Shown: positions 24,448 through 33,747, counted from the stretch's first letter. The stretch: 49,688 nt of DNA from Lactobacillus amylolyticus DSM 11664 (GCF_000178475.1 NZ_ADNY01000055.1:1-49688); one strand, 5' to 3'. Program-made: numbers and translations. Notes: generated by a model from the letters alone, not told the origin.

Positions 24448-25266
24448 TTAGCCTAATTCTTGCTTAAGCCATTCGATACTCATTTCAAACCACCGGGCTG
24501 CATGCGGATTGTTTTGCCATTCCTTGCCGCTCTCGGTCGTTTCAGGTCTGGCCAAAGAAAAGCCATGGTAGCCCTTGTTAAAGAGATGTGCTTCACATTC
24601 AACCTGATTTGCATATAAGGCTCGAATGTATTCAATTGAATTTGAAATCAGCACGACTGGATCATCCCAAGCTTGAAAGATAAACGTTGCCGGTGTTTCA
24701 CGTGTAACACCCAGGGCGCTGTCTCTTAATTCCGGCTCATCTGGCAAGTCCTTCTCCTGACCATCAGGAATTTCAAAGCCGATTTGATCAATATTGATCA
24801 ATGGGTAGCCTAAAATTGTTTTATTTGGCCGCACCTCTTCAGCTTGATAATCATATTTCTTTGCAAACTTTTCACTATTAGCCATAAAGTTTGCAGCACT
24901 AGCTACATGTCCACCGGCTGAAAAGCCCAAAGTAACAATTTTATTTGGATCAATTCCATATTCTTCGGCATGATCACGACAATATTTTACTGTTGTTAAA
25001 ACATCCAAACCAGCATCTGGATAAATCTTGCCCGGATCCTGCACTAAATTATATTCCATCACAACACTATTGAACCCACGCGCATTATAAGCCAAGGCTA
25101 CCGGTTCGCTTTCCCTAGCGGACAATTGATTAAAACTGCCACCGGGTATAACAATTATTAATGGCCGAGTTTGAACAGCCAATTTTGGATTTTTCTCTAA
25201 AAAATAAGTATGAACCTTAAATTCACGTCCATTAAAATTAGTTAGTGTTAGACTTTTGGTCTCCAT
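24448..25266 (-). CDS. Alpha/beta hydrolase, acetyl-esterase-like
   Basis: This 272-residue carboxylesterase-type protein has the oxyanion segment VIPGGSFNQLSARE, the nucleophile Ser in TLGFSAGGHVAS, an acidic residue in QAWDDPVV and the His in NKGYHGFSLARPE. This is the pattern of BD-FAE/acetyl-xylan-esterase-like lipases of the HSL group. There is no signal peptide. The ATG (25264-25266) follows GAGGTGAAAC, and the gene overlaps the end of yibF by 29 bases, so it is the last gene of a yibE-yibF-esterase unit. The natural ester is unknown; short acyl or acetyl groups on sugars are plausible. Confidence 0.87.
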   Translation of the reverse strand: METKSLTLTNFNGREFKVHTYFLEKNPKLAVQTRPLIIVIPGGSFNQLSARESEPVALAYNARGFNSVVMEYNLVQDPGKIYPDAGLDVLTTVKYCRDHAEEYGIDPNKIVTLGFSAGGHVASAANFMANSEKFAKKYDYQAEEVRPNKTILGYPLINIDQIGFEIPDGQEKDLPDEPELRDSALGVTRETPATFIFQAWDDPVVLISNSIEYIRALYANQVECEAHLFNKGYHGFSLARPETTESGKEWQNNPHAARWFEMSIEWLKQELG

Positions 25267-26023
25267 GTTTCACCTCATCTTTACTCATTCCTCTAGCTAG
25301 CAAAAAAGTAGAGAATGGGACTGTTAACAATACACCGATCAAAGAATACAAGATAATCAGTGCTTCATTAACGAATAATTTTTCATTGACGATTTCGCCA
25401 AAGGAATAGCCCAAGCGGAAATACCATAAGAATAGTGACAAAAAACTGCCGAACATCCCAAATAAGATGGTATTCATCGCGGTTCCCAATACATCATTGC
25501 CAATTGCCGTTCCGCTACCTTCTAGCTCCTTACGGGTAATCTGGGCATGATGTTTTTTAAGTTCTAACAAACCTGAACTCATGGCTACCGCAGCTTCCGC
25601 AATCGCACCCAATGCAGAAAATATTGCCACGGTCACGGCGATCATCGGATAACTTAAGCCAGGCATCTGTGATAGACCAACCAAAACTTCACCAGATTCA
25701 GGACCTAGGCCAGCAGCTTGCGCCAACCATTGACATATTAAGATTAACACACTCACTAACAAACAAACCGTAAAAGCTGAATAAAAGGAGTTTTTAGCGA
25801 CAGTATAGTCATGAGTGCCCAGGAAAATAATCGTTGCCAGTTTCAAGGGAATAAAAATCAAAGTCAGTATTGGAATGCTAATTCCCCAGGAAATTAAAAT
25901 TGCGACCAGAATCAGCAGCAATGTATTGATCAAAACACTAAAGAAACTGCGGATTCCTGTTTCACCGCCAACAATAATCATCAAAATCGCTAAAACTGCG
26001 ATTAAAGCGCCTAAAGTACTCAT
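25238..26023 (-). CDS. YibE/F-like membrane protein (YibF half)
   Basis: This 261-residue protein has about seven hydrophobic segments and belongs to the YibE/F family. The central stretch PMIAVTVAIFSALGAIAEAA and SGTAIGNDVLGTAMNTILFG are family-type conserved parts. Its ATG overlaps the stop of the upstream yibE-like gene by four bases (ATGA), which implies coupled translation and a complex of the two proteins. Function is unknown for the family; export or uptake of a small solute has been suggested for related pairs, but the sequence does not show it. Confidence 0.82.
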   Translation of the reverse strand: MSTLGALIAVLAILMIIVGGETGIRSFFSVLINTLLLILVAILISWGISIPILTLIFIPLKLATIIFLGTHDYTVAKNSFYSAFTVCLLVSVLILICQWLAQAAGLGPESGEVLVGLSQMPGLSYPMIAVTVAIFSALGAIAEAAVAMSSGLLELKKHHAQITRKELEGSGTAIGNDVLGTAMNTILFGMFGSFLSLFLWYFRLGYSFGEIVNEKLFVNEALIILYSLIGVLLTVPFSTFLLARGMSKDEVKHGDQKSNTN

Positions 26024-27117
26024 TTATTCTGGCCTCGCTTTTCTTTTAAAAACAGCAAGCTGCAGCCTGTCGCAAAGATTACGGTTAACACGATTGAAAT
26101 GGCGGAAATAACACTTTGAGTAGCACCTAATGACAAAGTAAAGCCAAAGGTAGAGCTCAGACTGTTGTTGTCACGCAAGTAAAGAATCGTCATTGGCAAT
26201 GAACCTGCGATGAAAATCAACACCAATACGTTGATCAGTGGTCCCATAATTTCCTGTCCCATTGTCCGGCCACTTTGAATCAATTGCTTAGCCGTAATAT
26301 TTTTTTTAACTTGAACCACTTCATAAAGACTGGAAATAATATCAGTTGCTTCATCCATAACCGCTCCAAGAACCCCTAACAAACTTTGTGCTAAAAATAT
26401 TCCGCGCGGATCTTGAGTCGCATAGTCGCCTGTCTCATATTTCATTTCAGATTCACCCGTTAATTTCATAATCACGTAGCATAAGCCAAATGAAACGAAA
26501 ACACCCAGTAGGGTTGCCAGCCAAGTCGCCAGCATTTTCTTATTCAGGCCTTGAACAATCAGCAAACTGATGAAAGAGAAGACAACATCAGCCAGACCGA
26601 AGAGCAGGATGATATAAGAGCCATTTAATTTGACGTCAAGCACGATAACGCCGTAAAAGATAATCCAGCTCAGCAGCATTGAAATTAAAAGCGCGATTGT
26701 ATGCTTGCCGGCCATCGCGATCATTAATGCAATCGTCAGCGTTAATACCAGCACCAGAACCCAGTCACGTTTAGGATTGCCTAAAGCGACTTTGCCCTTT
26801 TGGATGCTGACAAAAATACGTTGTCGCGGACGATATTTTTGCGTAGTTAATTGTGAAGGATAGTAGACATTTTTCTCAGTAAAAGTTTTGCCCTTGTATT
26901 TACCGGACAAAATCTTGATATGCAATGTCTGTTCCCTAGTTTGATCCACATTGTTGTAGACATCTTTATCTTTTTCAATCAGCCGATCTTTAATCTTCGT
27001 ATCCGTAATTACAGCAACGTCATCTTTTTGATAGACATCGCTTAAAAAGTAGGTTCCCGCTGATAAAAGCAGCCCTATTACGAAAACGATCAGCGCAATC
27101 CAATAACGTTTTTTCAT
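26020..27117 (-). CDS. YibE/F-like membrane protein (YibE half)
   Basis: This 365-residue protein has an N-terminal membrane segment (about 5-25), an extracytoplasmic domain of about 85 residues (contains LHIKILSGKYKGKTFTEKNV, an OB-like beta region) and then about seven membrane segments. The conserved part GVLGAVMDEATDIISSLYEV is the YibE/F signature region. The ATG follows AAGGAG. It heads the three-gene unit with yibF and the esterase. The soluble domain facing outward and the paired architecture suggest a two-subunit transport or sensing complex; that is inference. Confidence 0.84.
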   Translation of the reverse strand: MKKRYWIALIVFVIGLLLSAGTYFLSDVYQKDDVAVITDTKIKDRLIEKDKDVYNNVDQTREQTLHIKILSGKYKGKTFTEKNVYYPSQLTTQKYRPRQRIFVSIQKGKVALGNPKRDWVLVLVLTLTIALMIAMAGKHTIALLISMLLSWIIFYGVIVLDVKLNGSYIILLFGLADVVFSFISLLIVQGLNKKMLATWLATLLGVFVSFGLCYVIMKLTGESEMKYETGDYATQDPRGIFLAQSLLGVLGAVMDEATDIISSLYEVVQVKKNITAKQLIQSGRTMGQEIMGPLINVLVLIFIAGSLPMTILYLRDNNSLSSTFGFTLSLGATQSVISAISIVLTVIFATGCSLLFLKEKRGQNK

Positions 27118-27157
27118 TGCAAACTCCTTAAAAAGATCTGTTTCTACTTTAAAACAA

Positions 27158-27182
27158 AAAACGACTTTGAATAAAGCCGTTT
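27158..27182 (-). terminator. Terminator of the MerR-type gene
   Basis: The arms aaacgacttt and aaagccgttt pair with one mismatch around gaat, followed leftward by a T-run on the minus strand. Confidence 0.65.
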
Positions 27183-27190
27183 CTGTAATC

Positions 27191-27946
27191 TTAATAATTT
27201 AAAAATCTTTGCCACCAATGTGCTTTCTTACGTGGCAGCTGCATATCTTCAAGGGTACGATGAACATTAGCACTTGCCTTCTTCTTTTGGGCATTTTCTC
27301 TTGCTTTTCTTAAAATTTCATCATGCAGTTCTTTTTCGCTCTTATGAGCATCACGTTCAACTTCCTTGCGTTTTTCTTCACGCGTCATCGTGTGGTGCCC
27401 CTCATGCGTGGAATTAGAACTGACAATTCCCGAAATATCAGGCAAGGCCGCGATTTTAGGATCAACTTCCTTATCCTTTGGAGCTGCCAATTCATTTTGC
27501 TTTTTCAGCAAGGCTTGATTTTGTTTTTCAATGCGATCAAGTTGTTTCTGCAAATTGTTAATAGCATTGTTTTGATTAGCAATCGTCTGCTGCAGAGCAC
27601 CTAACAATTTGGCCATCTGATGAGGATCCAATAATTGCTTTTGGTCAGTGGAAGCATCTTTTTCTTTAGCTTGCTTTTGCTCACTGACTGCATAAATCCG
27701 TCTAGCAGCTTCCTTTAAAGTTAAGCCTTCTTCCTTAGCCAATTTATGAAAAGCATCAAGATCCTCAATATCTTTTTGATGGTACAGCCGTTCTTTTTGT
27801 TTGCTGCGTTGAAAATAATGCTCATTGCCGGTTACTTTTTCGACAATTAAAGAATATTTTCTCAGCGTTGCAACACTGATTCCCAACTTTTTTGCAGCCG
27901 TACTTGGTACATCTAATTCTTCAAAATCGTGCTTCTCACTCGTCAT
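27191..27946 (-). CDS. MerR-type HTH and coiled-coil protein, RacA-like
   Basis: The protein has about 251 residues. Residues 12-70 form a MerR-type winged helix (VPSTAAKKLGISVATLRKYS). A long coiled coil follows near 110-155 (LLGALQQTIANQNNAINNLQ and onward), then a charged Lys/Glu-rich helix and a basic, aromatic C terminus (KKAHWWQRFLNY). This order, DNA-binding head, coiled coil and basic or amphipathic tail, recalls RacA and similar chromosome-anchoring proteins rather than a ligand-binding MerR regulator. I choose the ATG at 27944-27946, 8-9 bases after AGGGG; a GTG one codon earlier is possible. It lies downstream of ddl in the same direction with 27 bases between. Confidence 0.75.
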   Translation of the reverse strand: MTSEKHDFEELDVPSTAAKKLGISVATLRKYSLIVEKVTGNEHYFQRSKQKERLYHQKDIEDLDAFHKLAKEEGLTLKEAARRIYAVSEQKQAKEKDASTDQKQLLDPHQMAKLLGALQQTIANQNNAINNLQKQLDRIEKQNQALLKKQNELAAPKDKEVDPKIAALPDISGIVSSNSTHEGHHTMTREEKRKEVERDAHKSEKELHDEILRKARENAQKKKASANVHRTLEDMQLPRKKAHWWQRFLNY

Positions 27947-27976
27947 CACTGTCTACCCCTACTTTTTGCAATTAAA

Positions 27977-29059
27977 TTAATCGTGCTTGTGAAGTAAAGT
28001 CTTCTTATGATCGTAACGAGCTTGACCCGCTTCAATTAAGCGCGTAATTAATTCAGTATAAGGAATGCCAGCAGCTTCAAAAAGCTTTGGATACATACTG
28101 ATGTTGGTGAAACCTGGCAATGCATTAACTTCAGTTAAGACAACTTTGCCATCTGGAGTAAGCATTGAGTCAATTCTTGCCATGCCTGAACATTCAGTTG
28201 CTTGGTAAACCTTCAAAGCGTTTGAACGAACCTTTTCAACGATTCTGTTTGGCAATTCGGCTGGAATTTGCAACTTAGAAGTTGAGTTATCATCGTACTT
28301 GTTTTCGTATGAGTACCATGAACCAGCCGCATTAATAATTTGACCAACACCTGAAACGATTGGATTGTCATTGCCCAATACGGCAGTTTCAACTTCGGTA
28401 CCAGGAACAGTTTCTTCAACCAAAACTTTGTCGTCGTACTTGAAAGCTTCATCCAAAGCCTTTTTGTATTCATCGGCATTAGTAACGTGGCTGACGCCAA
28501 CTGAAGAGCCTTGGTTAGAAGGTTTAACAAACATATCTTTGCCCAACTTTTCAGCAACCTTGTCGTAGTTAAGCTTGTCACTATTCTTGTCGTCATAATC
28601 TCTGCGCTTAACAGCAATCCAGTCAGCAACAGGAACACCAACGCGTTGAGCCAAAATCTTGGTAAATTCCTTGTCCATTGTAACGGCTGCTGCTAATATA
28701 TCGTCACCAACAAATGGCTTATCCAAAATTCTGAATAAACCTTGCAAACTACCATCTTCACCTAAGTTGCCGTGAACAATTGGGAAGAAGATGTCAATTT
28801 CTGGCAAGTTGGCTAATTCAATCAAGTTAGAAATGTTAGTTACTTTATGTGGGTTCTTTACTTGGTACTTAGGATCCTTTAATACTTTGAAAGATTCCTT
28901 TTCATCAGCAAAGTAGCCATCGTTAGTAATCCAAATTGGATGTACATCAAACTTATCTTTATCAATTGCATTATAAATGTTGTGACCTGAAACAATTGAA
29001 ACTTCATATTCAGATGAATTTCCACCAAAAATCAATCCGACTTGTGTTTTTTTAACCAT
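27977..29059 (-). CDS. ddl: D-alanine--D-alanine ligase
   Basis: This 360-residue ATP-grasp enzyme makes the D-Ala-D-Ala end of peptidoglycan precursors. It carries the N-terminal FGGNSSEYEVS motif with the Glu that holds the first D-Ala, the loop KPSNQGSSVGVS, the TEVETAVLG strand and the Mg2+-binding EVNALPGFT. In the active site the segment SYENKYDDNS has Tyr after NK. Enzymes of naturally vancomycin-resistant lactobacilli that make D-Ala-D-Lac have Phe there, as I recall, so this is predicted to be the Y type and the strain vancomycin-sensitive. The ATG has a somewhat distant AGAGGT. It pairs functionally with the asl/asnB wall genes. Confidence 0.94.
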   Translation of the reverse strand: MVKKTQVGLIFGGNSSEYEVSIVSGHNIYNAIDKDKFDVHPIWITNDGYFADEKESFKVLKDPKYQVKNPHKVTNISNLIELANLPEIDIFFPIVHGNLGEDGSLQGLFRILDKPFVGDDILAAAVTMDKEFTKILAQRVGVPVADWIAVKRRDYDDKNSDKLNYDKVAEKLGKDMFVKPSNQGSSVGVSHVTNADEYKKALDEAFKYDDKVLVEETVPGTEVETAVLGNDNPIVSGVGQIINAAGSWYSYENKYDDNSTSKLQIPAELPNRIVEKVRSNALKVYQATECSGMARIDSMLTPDGKVVLTEVNALPGFTNISMYPKLFEAAGIPYTELITRLIEAGQARYDHKKTLLHKHD

Positions 29060-29208
29060 AATTTATTTTTACCTCTTAATAATTGTTACCATCTTTTAAT
29101 TATACGCAATACCGTCTAAAAAAACTAAGTTTCGGCAAGATTTTTTACTAAAGAATTAGAATTTATTCGGGGTATAATATTCTAGTAGGGACAGAAAGGA
29201 GCGGTGCG

Positions 29209-30426
29209 ATGTTTTTACGCAAATTCACAATCGCTGCTGCTTGCAGCGTGCTACTATTTGTACCTAGCATCAGCGTCAACGCTGCCACTTTTAGTGAGGG
29301 AGAAATAAGTCAGGTTCAGCATTTCCAAAAAGAATACGCTGATCTTGATAAAACTAGTTACGATATCAATAACCTTTATGAAGTTAAACCTCAATTAGGC
29401 GCTAACTTTAGTGCGGGTAAAATCAAACAGCAATACATTACAACTCAATTAGCCTACATCAACTATTACCGTAGTCTCTTTGGTTTGCCTGCAATTAAGA
29501 CAAATGCTATAGCGAATAGCAACGCACAAAAAACTGCTGCTGTAATGGCTGCTATTAATGCTGATCCCTTTGTCAATCAACATGGGCTGCCAACTGATAT
29601 GCAACCTAACTATGTCAGCGATTCACTCTGGAAGTTGGCTCAGGATACTTCTGAGACTTCCAATTTGAATTTCAATGTTGCTAACCAATCAGCTGGTGAT
29701 GTAATTACTGACCTAATTACTGACCATTACAATTTAACTGGAACCGATACCGGACACAGAGCCTGGATTTTATCGACCCGGCTTTCATCAACTGGTATTG
29801 GAGCAGCTTATGGCTCGAACGGTTATCGCTACTCAGTACAAAAGGTTCTAAATGTTGATGATATTTTCCGCGTTGCCAGTCAAGCAAGCGTGGCTTATCC
29901 AAGTGCGGGCGTTTTCCCAGTTGAATTAGCCAAGGGCAAGAACGTTGCCTGGTCGCTTTATTTATCCAACAAGGTCTACTCTGGCACGCCTAAAGTAAAA
30001 ATTACGGATATGGACACTAAGAAGACTTATCAGGCAACCAAAGTTAAGAATTACAGCCGAAACGGTTATGGCAACTTCAAGACAGTCATTACTTATATGC
30101 CCGGCAAGACGCCTATTATTTCTGGACACCAATATAAGATAGTTATAGGTAACTTATACAGCTACACTTTTAAACTGTTTAAAGAAGATACCTCTACTAC
30201 CAAGGAAGTAACGACTACGACTGGTTCCACTTATCAAAAAGGAGCAGTTCAACAGGACAGCCATTTGAAATCACCATTCTCAAAGACAAATGCCAAGTTA
30301 TGGGCTAGTTTCAATATCAATGTAAAAAACAGCAAAACTGAGCATTACTTCTTCGATGCATTGAAGAAGGGACAATGGCATCAGAATTTTTTCCTAAAAC
30401 GCGTCTTGCAAGTCATAAGTAAATAA
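29209..30426 (+). CDS. Secreted CAP-domain (SCP-like) protein
   Basis: This 405-residue protein has a signal peptide ending near residue 25 (SVNAA). Residues about 75-225 form a CAP domain: LAYINYYRSLFGLPAI, VNQHGLP and the terminal signature TGHRAWILSTRLSSTGIGAAYG. The rest is beta-rich (about 235-330) with a basic tail (about 355-405); no LPXTG motif is present, so it may be held by wall charge or released. Gram-positive CAP proteins are of unknown biochemical role; some act in wall or adhesion contexts. The ATG follows AAAGGAG, and a TATAAT lies at 29173-29178. A strong terminator follows. Confidence 0.86.
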   Translation: MFLRKFTIAAACSVLLFVPSISVNAATFSEGEISQVQHFQKEYADLDKTSYDINNLYEVKPQLGANFSAGKIKQQYITTQLAYINYYRSLFGLPAIKTNAIANSNAQKTAAVMAAINADPFVNQHGLPTDMQPNYVSDSLWKLAQDTSETSNLNFNVANQSAGDVITDLITDHYNLTGTDTGHRAWILSTRLSSTGIGAAYGSNGYRYSVQKVLNVDDIFRVASQASVAYPSAGVFPVELAKGKNVAWSLYLSNKVYSGTPKVKITDMDTKKTYQATKVKNYSRNGYGNFKTVITYMPGKTPIISGHQYKIVIGNLYSYTFKLFKEDTSTTKEVTTTTGSTYQKGAVQQDSHLKSPFSKTNAKLWASFNINVKNSKTEHYFFDALKKGQWHQNFFLKRVLQVISK

Positions 30427-30427
30427 T

Positions 30428-30460
30428 AAAAAAATGAGGACATCGTCCTCATTTTTTATT
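30428..30460. terminator. Strong bidirectional terminator after the CAP gene
   Basis: Arms AAAAAATGAGGAC and GTCCTCATTTTTT are perfect with a 3-base loop. Confidence 0.88.
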
Positions 30461-30985
30461 CTATAAAATTTTTGCTAAGAAATCTTTTGCCCGCTCACTC
30501 TTCGGGTGATCAAAGACTTGTTCAGGATCGCCTTTTTCTTGCAAGTAGCCGTCGGCCATGAACCAGATTATTGATCTTGCCCAGACCTTTAACCGTGCTG
30601 CCCTTCATTTGCTTTTGCACTAATTCATATTGAATACTGCCTGTTTGCGCACCAACGGTTTGGCCTTTAAAGCTCTTGATATTCTTGTATTATTTTTATC
30701 ACGCTTGTTAATTAAGAAATATTCACCGCTTGGACGGTAGTAGATCTGTGAAAAATCCACGCTCTTTGGTCTTCCCATTCTCACTCGCTGTAAATTCGAG
30801 CGGTGGATAATCGGCAGAAGTACCAACTACTAATTGCTTGGTCTTCTTGATCCGCTTTAAAACCGTTCCCTGCGCCACCGTCTTTTTTTCGGCAGCATTA
30901 GCAGGCGTTGCGGCAATTGGCGTTATAAAAATTGAGAATAACATTAACAATGCAGCGAACAAAGCCGCTATTTTTTTCGTTTCAT
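30461..30985 (-). pseudogene. Collapsed glutamine-type ABC transporter: binding-protein fragments fused to the end of its ATPase
   Basis: Reading leftward: ATG at 30983-30985 begins MKRKK and then hits TAG; one more A in the run would restore IAALFAALLMLFSIF, a signal peptide. Next comes LKRIKKTKQLVVGTSADYPP, the start of a substrate-binding domain. A deletion then joins it, in another frame, to KSVDFSQIYYRPSGEYFLI, and a further shift leads to KNIKSFKGQTVGAQTGSIQY and VKGLGKINN. After a second large deletion the end of a GlnQ-type ATPase follows: MADGYLQEKGDPEQVFDHPK, ERAKDFLAKIL and a stop at 30461-30463. The permease and most of the ATPase are gone. The intact system of the same architecture is at 44582-46947. 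Confidence 0.9.
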
Positions 30986-31047
30986 AGTCTCACCATCAGT
31001 CAGATTAAAAAATAATTAAATAGATTGAATAAGGTATACCATGAAAT

Positions 31048-31083
31048 AAAAAAGTGCCTAGAACTTATATTCTAAGCACTTAT
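31048..31083 (-). terminator. Terminator of the TetR/membrane-protein unit
   Basis: The arms AAGTGC/GCACTT and TAGAA/TTCTA pair with one mismatch between them. Confidence 0.6.
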
Positions 31084-31087
31084 AAAA

Positions 31088-31921
31088 TTATTTATCAGTA
31101 GTTGCTTGCCATGGAATAGCACACAAGACGTAAATGACTACGCCAGCAATGACGAAGTCCAAAAAGACGCTGCTGCTGATCTCTAGCAAATAGCTTAATC
31201 CGCCAATCGGCAAACTTTCAACATTGATAATGACGGGAACAAGCGCCATTAAACCAGAAATCAAAATCAGCCAAAAGCCTGCCCACATCCCAGCAGCCGT
31301 AATATCATGAATTAGCTCCTTAATTGAACTGCGCGAATGCATATCGCTGATTAACGAAACAAATGCGACCATGGTAATCAAAATAATAATAATGTTGACT
31401 ACCAACAGTAAAACTGCAATGTTAGCCCCCAAGGTAACGATATTTAAATTAAAAGCCTGAATAATGAAGTAAAGCGCGTTGCTACTTTGACTCTTTAGCT
31501 TCTTTCGCACCGTTTGCGCATCGCTGGAAGCACCTTTATCGATATTTTTATTAATATCTGCCAGAATCTGTTTGGCCAAATCGGTATTGCTTACTTTGAT
31601 CCAGTGCACGCCCAATGAATAATCAATAATGTGATTAGCAATCGGCTGCGTCTGATCAACTGTCAGCAAATTTGAATCAGATTCGCGCTTGGCACCAATC
31701 AAATCCGCTAAAGTATCAAAGTGACTATTGACTTGACGTACAATAACAGCTTGATTGTTGCTGGTTTTAATTTGCCCCTTCATAAAGATTGGATTTAAAA
31801 AGGTAACCGTGATCATCGTTAACGAGGCAATTAAAAAGATAACCCAAGCCAGTGTTCGCTTATACTTGTTGCTCTGCTCATGATCCATCCGTCGCAAATC
31901 GGCTCGTGAGCTTTCAACCAT
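31088..31921 (-). CDS. Membrane protein of unknown function, downstream partner of a TetR regulator
   Basis: This 277-residue protein has an N-terminal membrane segment (about 25-45), an outside loop of about 115 residues without cysteines, and three further membrane segments (about 162-195, 210-235, 245-270). The first loop has a predicted extracytoplasmic helical region (ADLIGAKRESDSNLLTVDQT). I do not recognise the family. The ATG is preceded by AAAGGAG lying just beyond the end of the tetR gene, so both form one unit. The neighbour suggests it is controlled by that regulator and may respond to membrane stress or a toxic compound. Confidence 0.7.
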   Translation of the reverse strand: MVESSRADLRRMDHEQSNKYKRTLAWVIFLIASLTMITVTFLNPIFMKGQIKTSNNQAVIVRQVNSHFDTLADLIGAKRESDSNLLTVDQTQPIANHIIDYSLGVHWIKVSNTDLAKQILADINKNIDKGASSDAQTVRKKLKSQSSNALYFIIQAFNLNIVTLGANIAVLLLVVNIIIILITMVAFVSLISDMHSRSSIKELIHDITAAGMWAGFWLILISGLMALVPVIINVESLPIGGLSYLLEISSSVFLDFVIAGVVIYVLCAIPWQATTDK

Positions 31922-31932
31922 AGACTACTCCT

Positions 31933-32616
31933 TTAGCTGATGATTTCTTTTTCACCATCAAACATTGTATAGATTGCTTGGTGAACGCTTTCCATATCAG
32001 CTGTCTCAATAATTTCATGACCATCCTTCAAAGCTTGATCAATTTCATCTGGACTGCAATGACAGAAGCTGTACATCAATGAGCTAGTAGCATAATTTGA
32101 TAAATCTTCTGCAGTCAGATGGTATTTTTTACGATCATAGTATAGTCTTCCAACACCAATTGTGACAAAAGCAATTCCGCTCTCAAGTTCAGCCTTAGTG
32201 GCATTAATGTCATCAAAAAGATGTTCGTCATGTACCCAGTCTAAAGGCATTGATCCCCAATTATCAAGCGTTTCATTATTGGTAAAGGCCTGTGAAATAA
32301 TACGATCAAGCCCCTCATCGTGCATCCCTAAAACAACAATTGTGTAAATAAATGCTTTCATATGAGCATATGAAGAATAATGTTCTATCTGTTCGTAGTT
32401 ATTAACTTGTTTATCTAAAGTATTGAATAAGTTGCGTACAATATCACTAATTAACTTTGATTTATGAGGATAGTAGGATTGGAGCAAGGACTTAGAAATA
32501 TCGGATTTTTCCGCAATCATCTGCAGCGAAACGTTATCCATTCCATTTTCTCTAATTAGACGAAAAGTATTCCCAAGAATTACTCTTCTTCTTTTCATAT
32601 TTTTACGTCTTGCCAT
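31933..32616 (-). CDS. TetR/AcrR family transcriptional regulator
   Basis: The protein has 227 residues. The N-terminal HTH runs over about residues 10-55 (NGMDNVSLQMIAEKSDISKS followed by LLQSYYPHK), with the tyrosine-rich end of the recognition region typical of TetR. The C-terminal helical ligand domain has no recognisable substrate signature. GGGAG precedes the ATG. It is the first gene of a two-gene unit with the membrane protein 11 bases downstream, so it is probably autoregulated and controls that gene. I see no clear palindromic operator in the short upstream spacer. Confidence 0.86.
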   Translation of the reverse strand: MARRKNMKRRRVILGNTFRLIRENGMDNVSLQMIAEKSDISKSLLQSYYPHKSKLISDIVRNLFNTLDKQVNNYEQIEHYSSYAHMKAFIYTIVVLGMHDEGLDRIISQAFTNNETLDNWGSMPLDWVHDEHLFDDINATKAELESGIAFVTIGVGRLYYDRKKYHLTAEDLSNYATSSLMYSFCHCSPDEIDQALKDGHEIIETADMESVHQAIYTMFDGEKEIIS

Positions 32617-32705
32617 GAATCTTCTCCCGTTTTTCTTCTATACAATTAAATTTTATTATATCAACCCAAATGTTTATCTGAATAGGAAAAAGCAAATTTT
32701 TGATA

Positions 32706-32744
32706 AAAAATAATCCCCAACCAAATCGGAGGATTATTTTTAAA
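32706..32744 (-). terminator. Terminator of prs
   Basis: The 10-bp arms AAAATAATCC/GGATTATTTT form the outer stem of a hairpin with a loop of about 13 bases. Confidence 0.65.
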
Positions 32745-32760
32745 TATTATCATTAAATAA

Positions 32761-33747
32761 TTACTTCAAGCGATTTTGTTCATCAAAGATTTGGTGAATT
32801 GAACGATCGTTATAAACATAATCAATTCCGCGTGCCAATAATTGATCAACAGAAATTCTAACCATTCTGTCTGGGTAGCGCTTGTGCTTGATCGTATCAG
32901 TTACAACAATTTGTTCAACTGGCAATCCATTAAGCACTTCAGTTGCATCCTTAGAAAGAAGAGCATGGGTAGCTGCTACGTAAACCTTAGTAGCTCCTGC
33001 TGCCAAAACTGACTTAGTTGAAGATGCAATTCTTGAACCAGTATCAATCAAGTCATCGACAATAATACATTTCTTATCCTTCACGTCCCCGATCATATCG
33101 TGAACTTCGGTATCATAACGTGCACCACGTTGGTCAACGATTGCGATTGGAGCATCAAAGTATTGACCAAAATTACGAGCTAACTTAGCACCGGAGTGGT
33201 CTGGTGAAACAACAACAATATCGTCGTCACCCTTAACTGCAATACCATTGTCCAAGAAGTATTGGGCAAGCAGTGGCATTGCGTGCAAATGGTCAACTGG
33301 CACATTGTAGAAACCTTGAATTTGTGAAGCGTGCAAATCAAGTGCAATTAAGCGGTCCATGCCTGTGATTTGCAATAAGTTGGCAACCAATTTAGCAGTA
33401 ATTGGTTCACGTGAACGAGTCTTAGTATCTGAACGTGAATATGCCAAGTATGGGATAACGACGTTAACGTTGTGGGCTGAAGCACGGTGCAAAGCATCCA
33501 ACACAATTTCAAGCTCCATAAAGTTTTCATTAATTGGATCTTGAATTGATTGAATAACGAAGACGTCACAACCTCTGACAGATTCACCGATGTTAACTTG
33601 GATTTCACCATCACTGAAGTGGTGAACAGCAGTTTCAATTAATGGTTGACCCAAAATTGATGCAATCTTTTCATTTAATGCTGGGTTACCGCTTAACCCA
33701 ATTAACTTCATTGGGTGTAGTAATTCGTTAAGTTCTTCCTTGTTCAT
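32761..33747 (-). CDS. prs: Ribose-phosphate pyrophosphokinase
   Basis: This 328-residue enzyme makes PRPP from ribose-5-phosphate and ATP for nucleotide, His and Trp synthesis. It carries FSDGEIQVNIGESVRGCDVF, the flexible-loop RSDTKTRSREPITAKLVA, the metal-binding LDLHASQIQGF, and the PRPP-binding CIIVDDLIDTGSR. In most bacteria the pyrophosphate loop reads VVSPDxGGxxRA; here it is VVSPDHSGAKLAR, a form seen in second Prs copies of lactic acid bacteria, as I recall. AGAGGTAG precedes the ATG. It is transcribed alone. Confidence 0.94.
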   Translation of the reverse strand: MNKEELNELLHPMKLIGLSGNPALNEKIASILGQPLIETAVHHFSDGEIQVNIGESVRGCDVFVIQSIQDPINENFMELEIVLDALHRASAHNVNVVIPYLAYSRSDTKTRSREPITAKLVANLLQITGMDRLIALDLHASQIQGFYNVPVDHLHAMPLLAQYFLDNGIAVKGDDDIVVVSPDHSGAKLARNFGQYFDAPIAIVDQRGARYDTEVHDMIGDVKDKKCIIVDDLIDTGSRIASSTKSVLAAGATKVYVAATHALLSKDATEVLNGLPVEQIVVTDTIKHKRYPDRMVRISVDQLLARGIDYVYNDRSIHQIFDEQNRLK

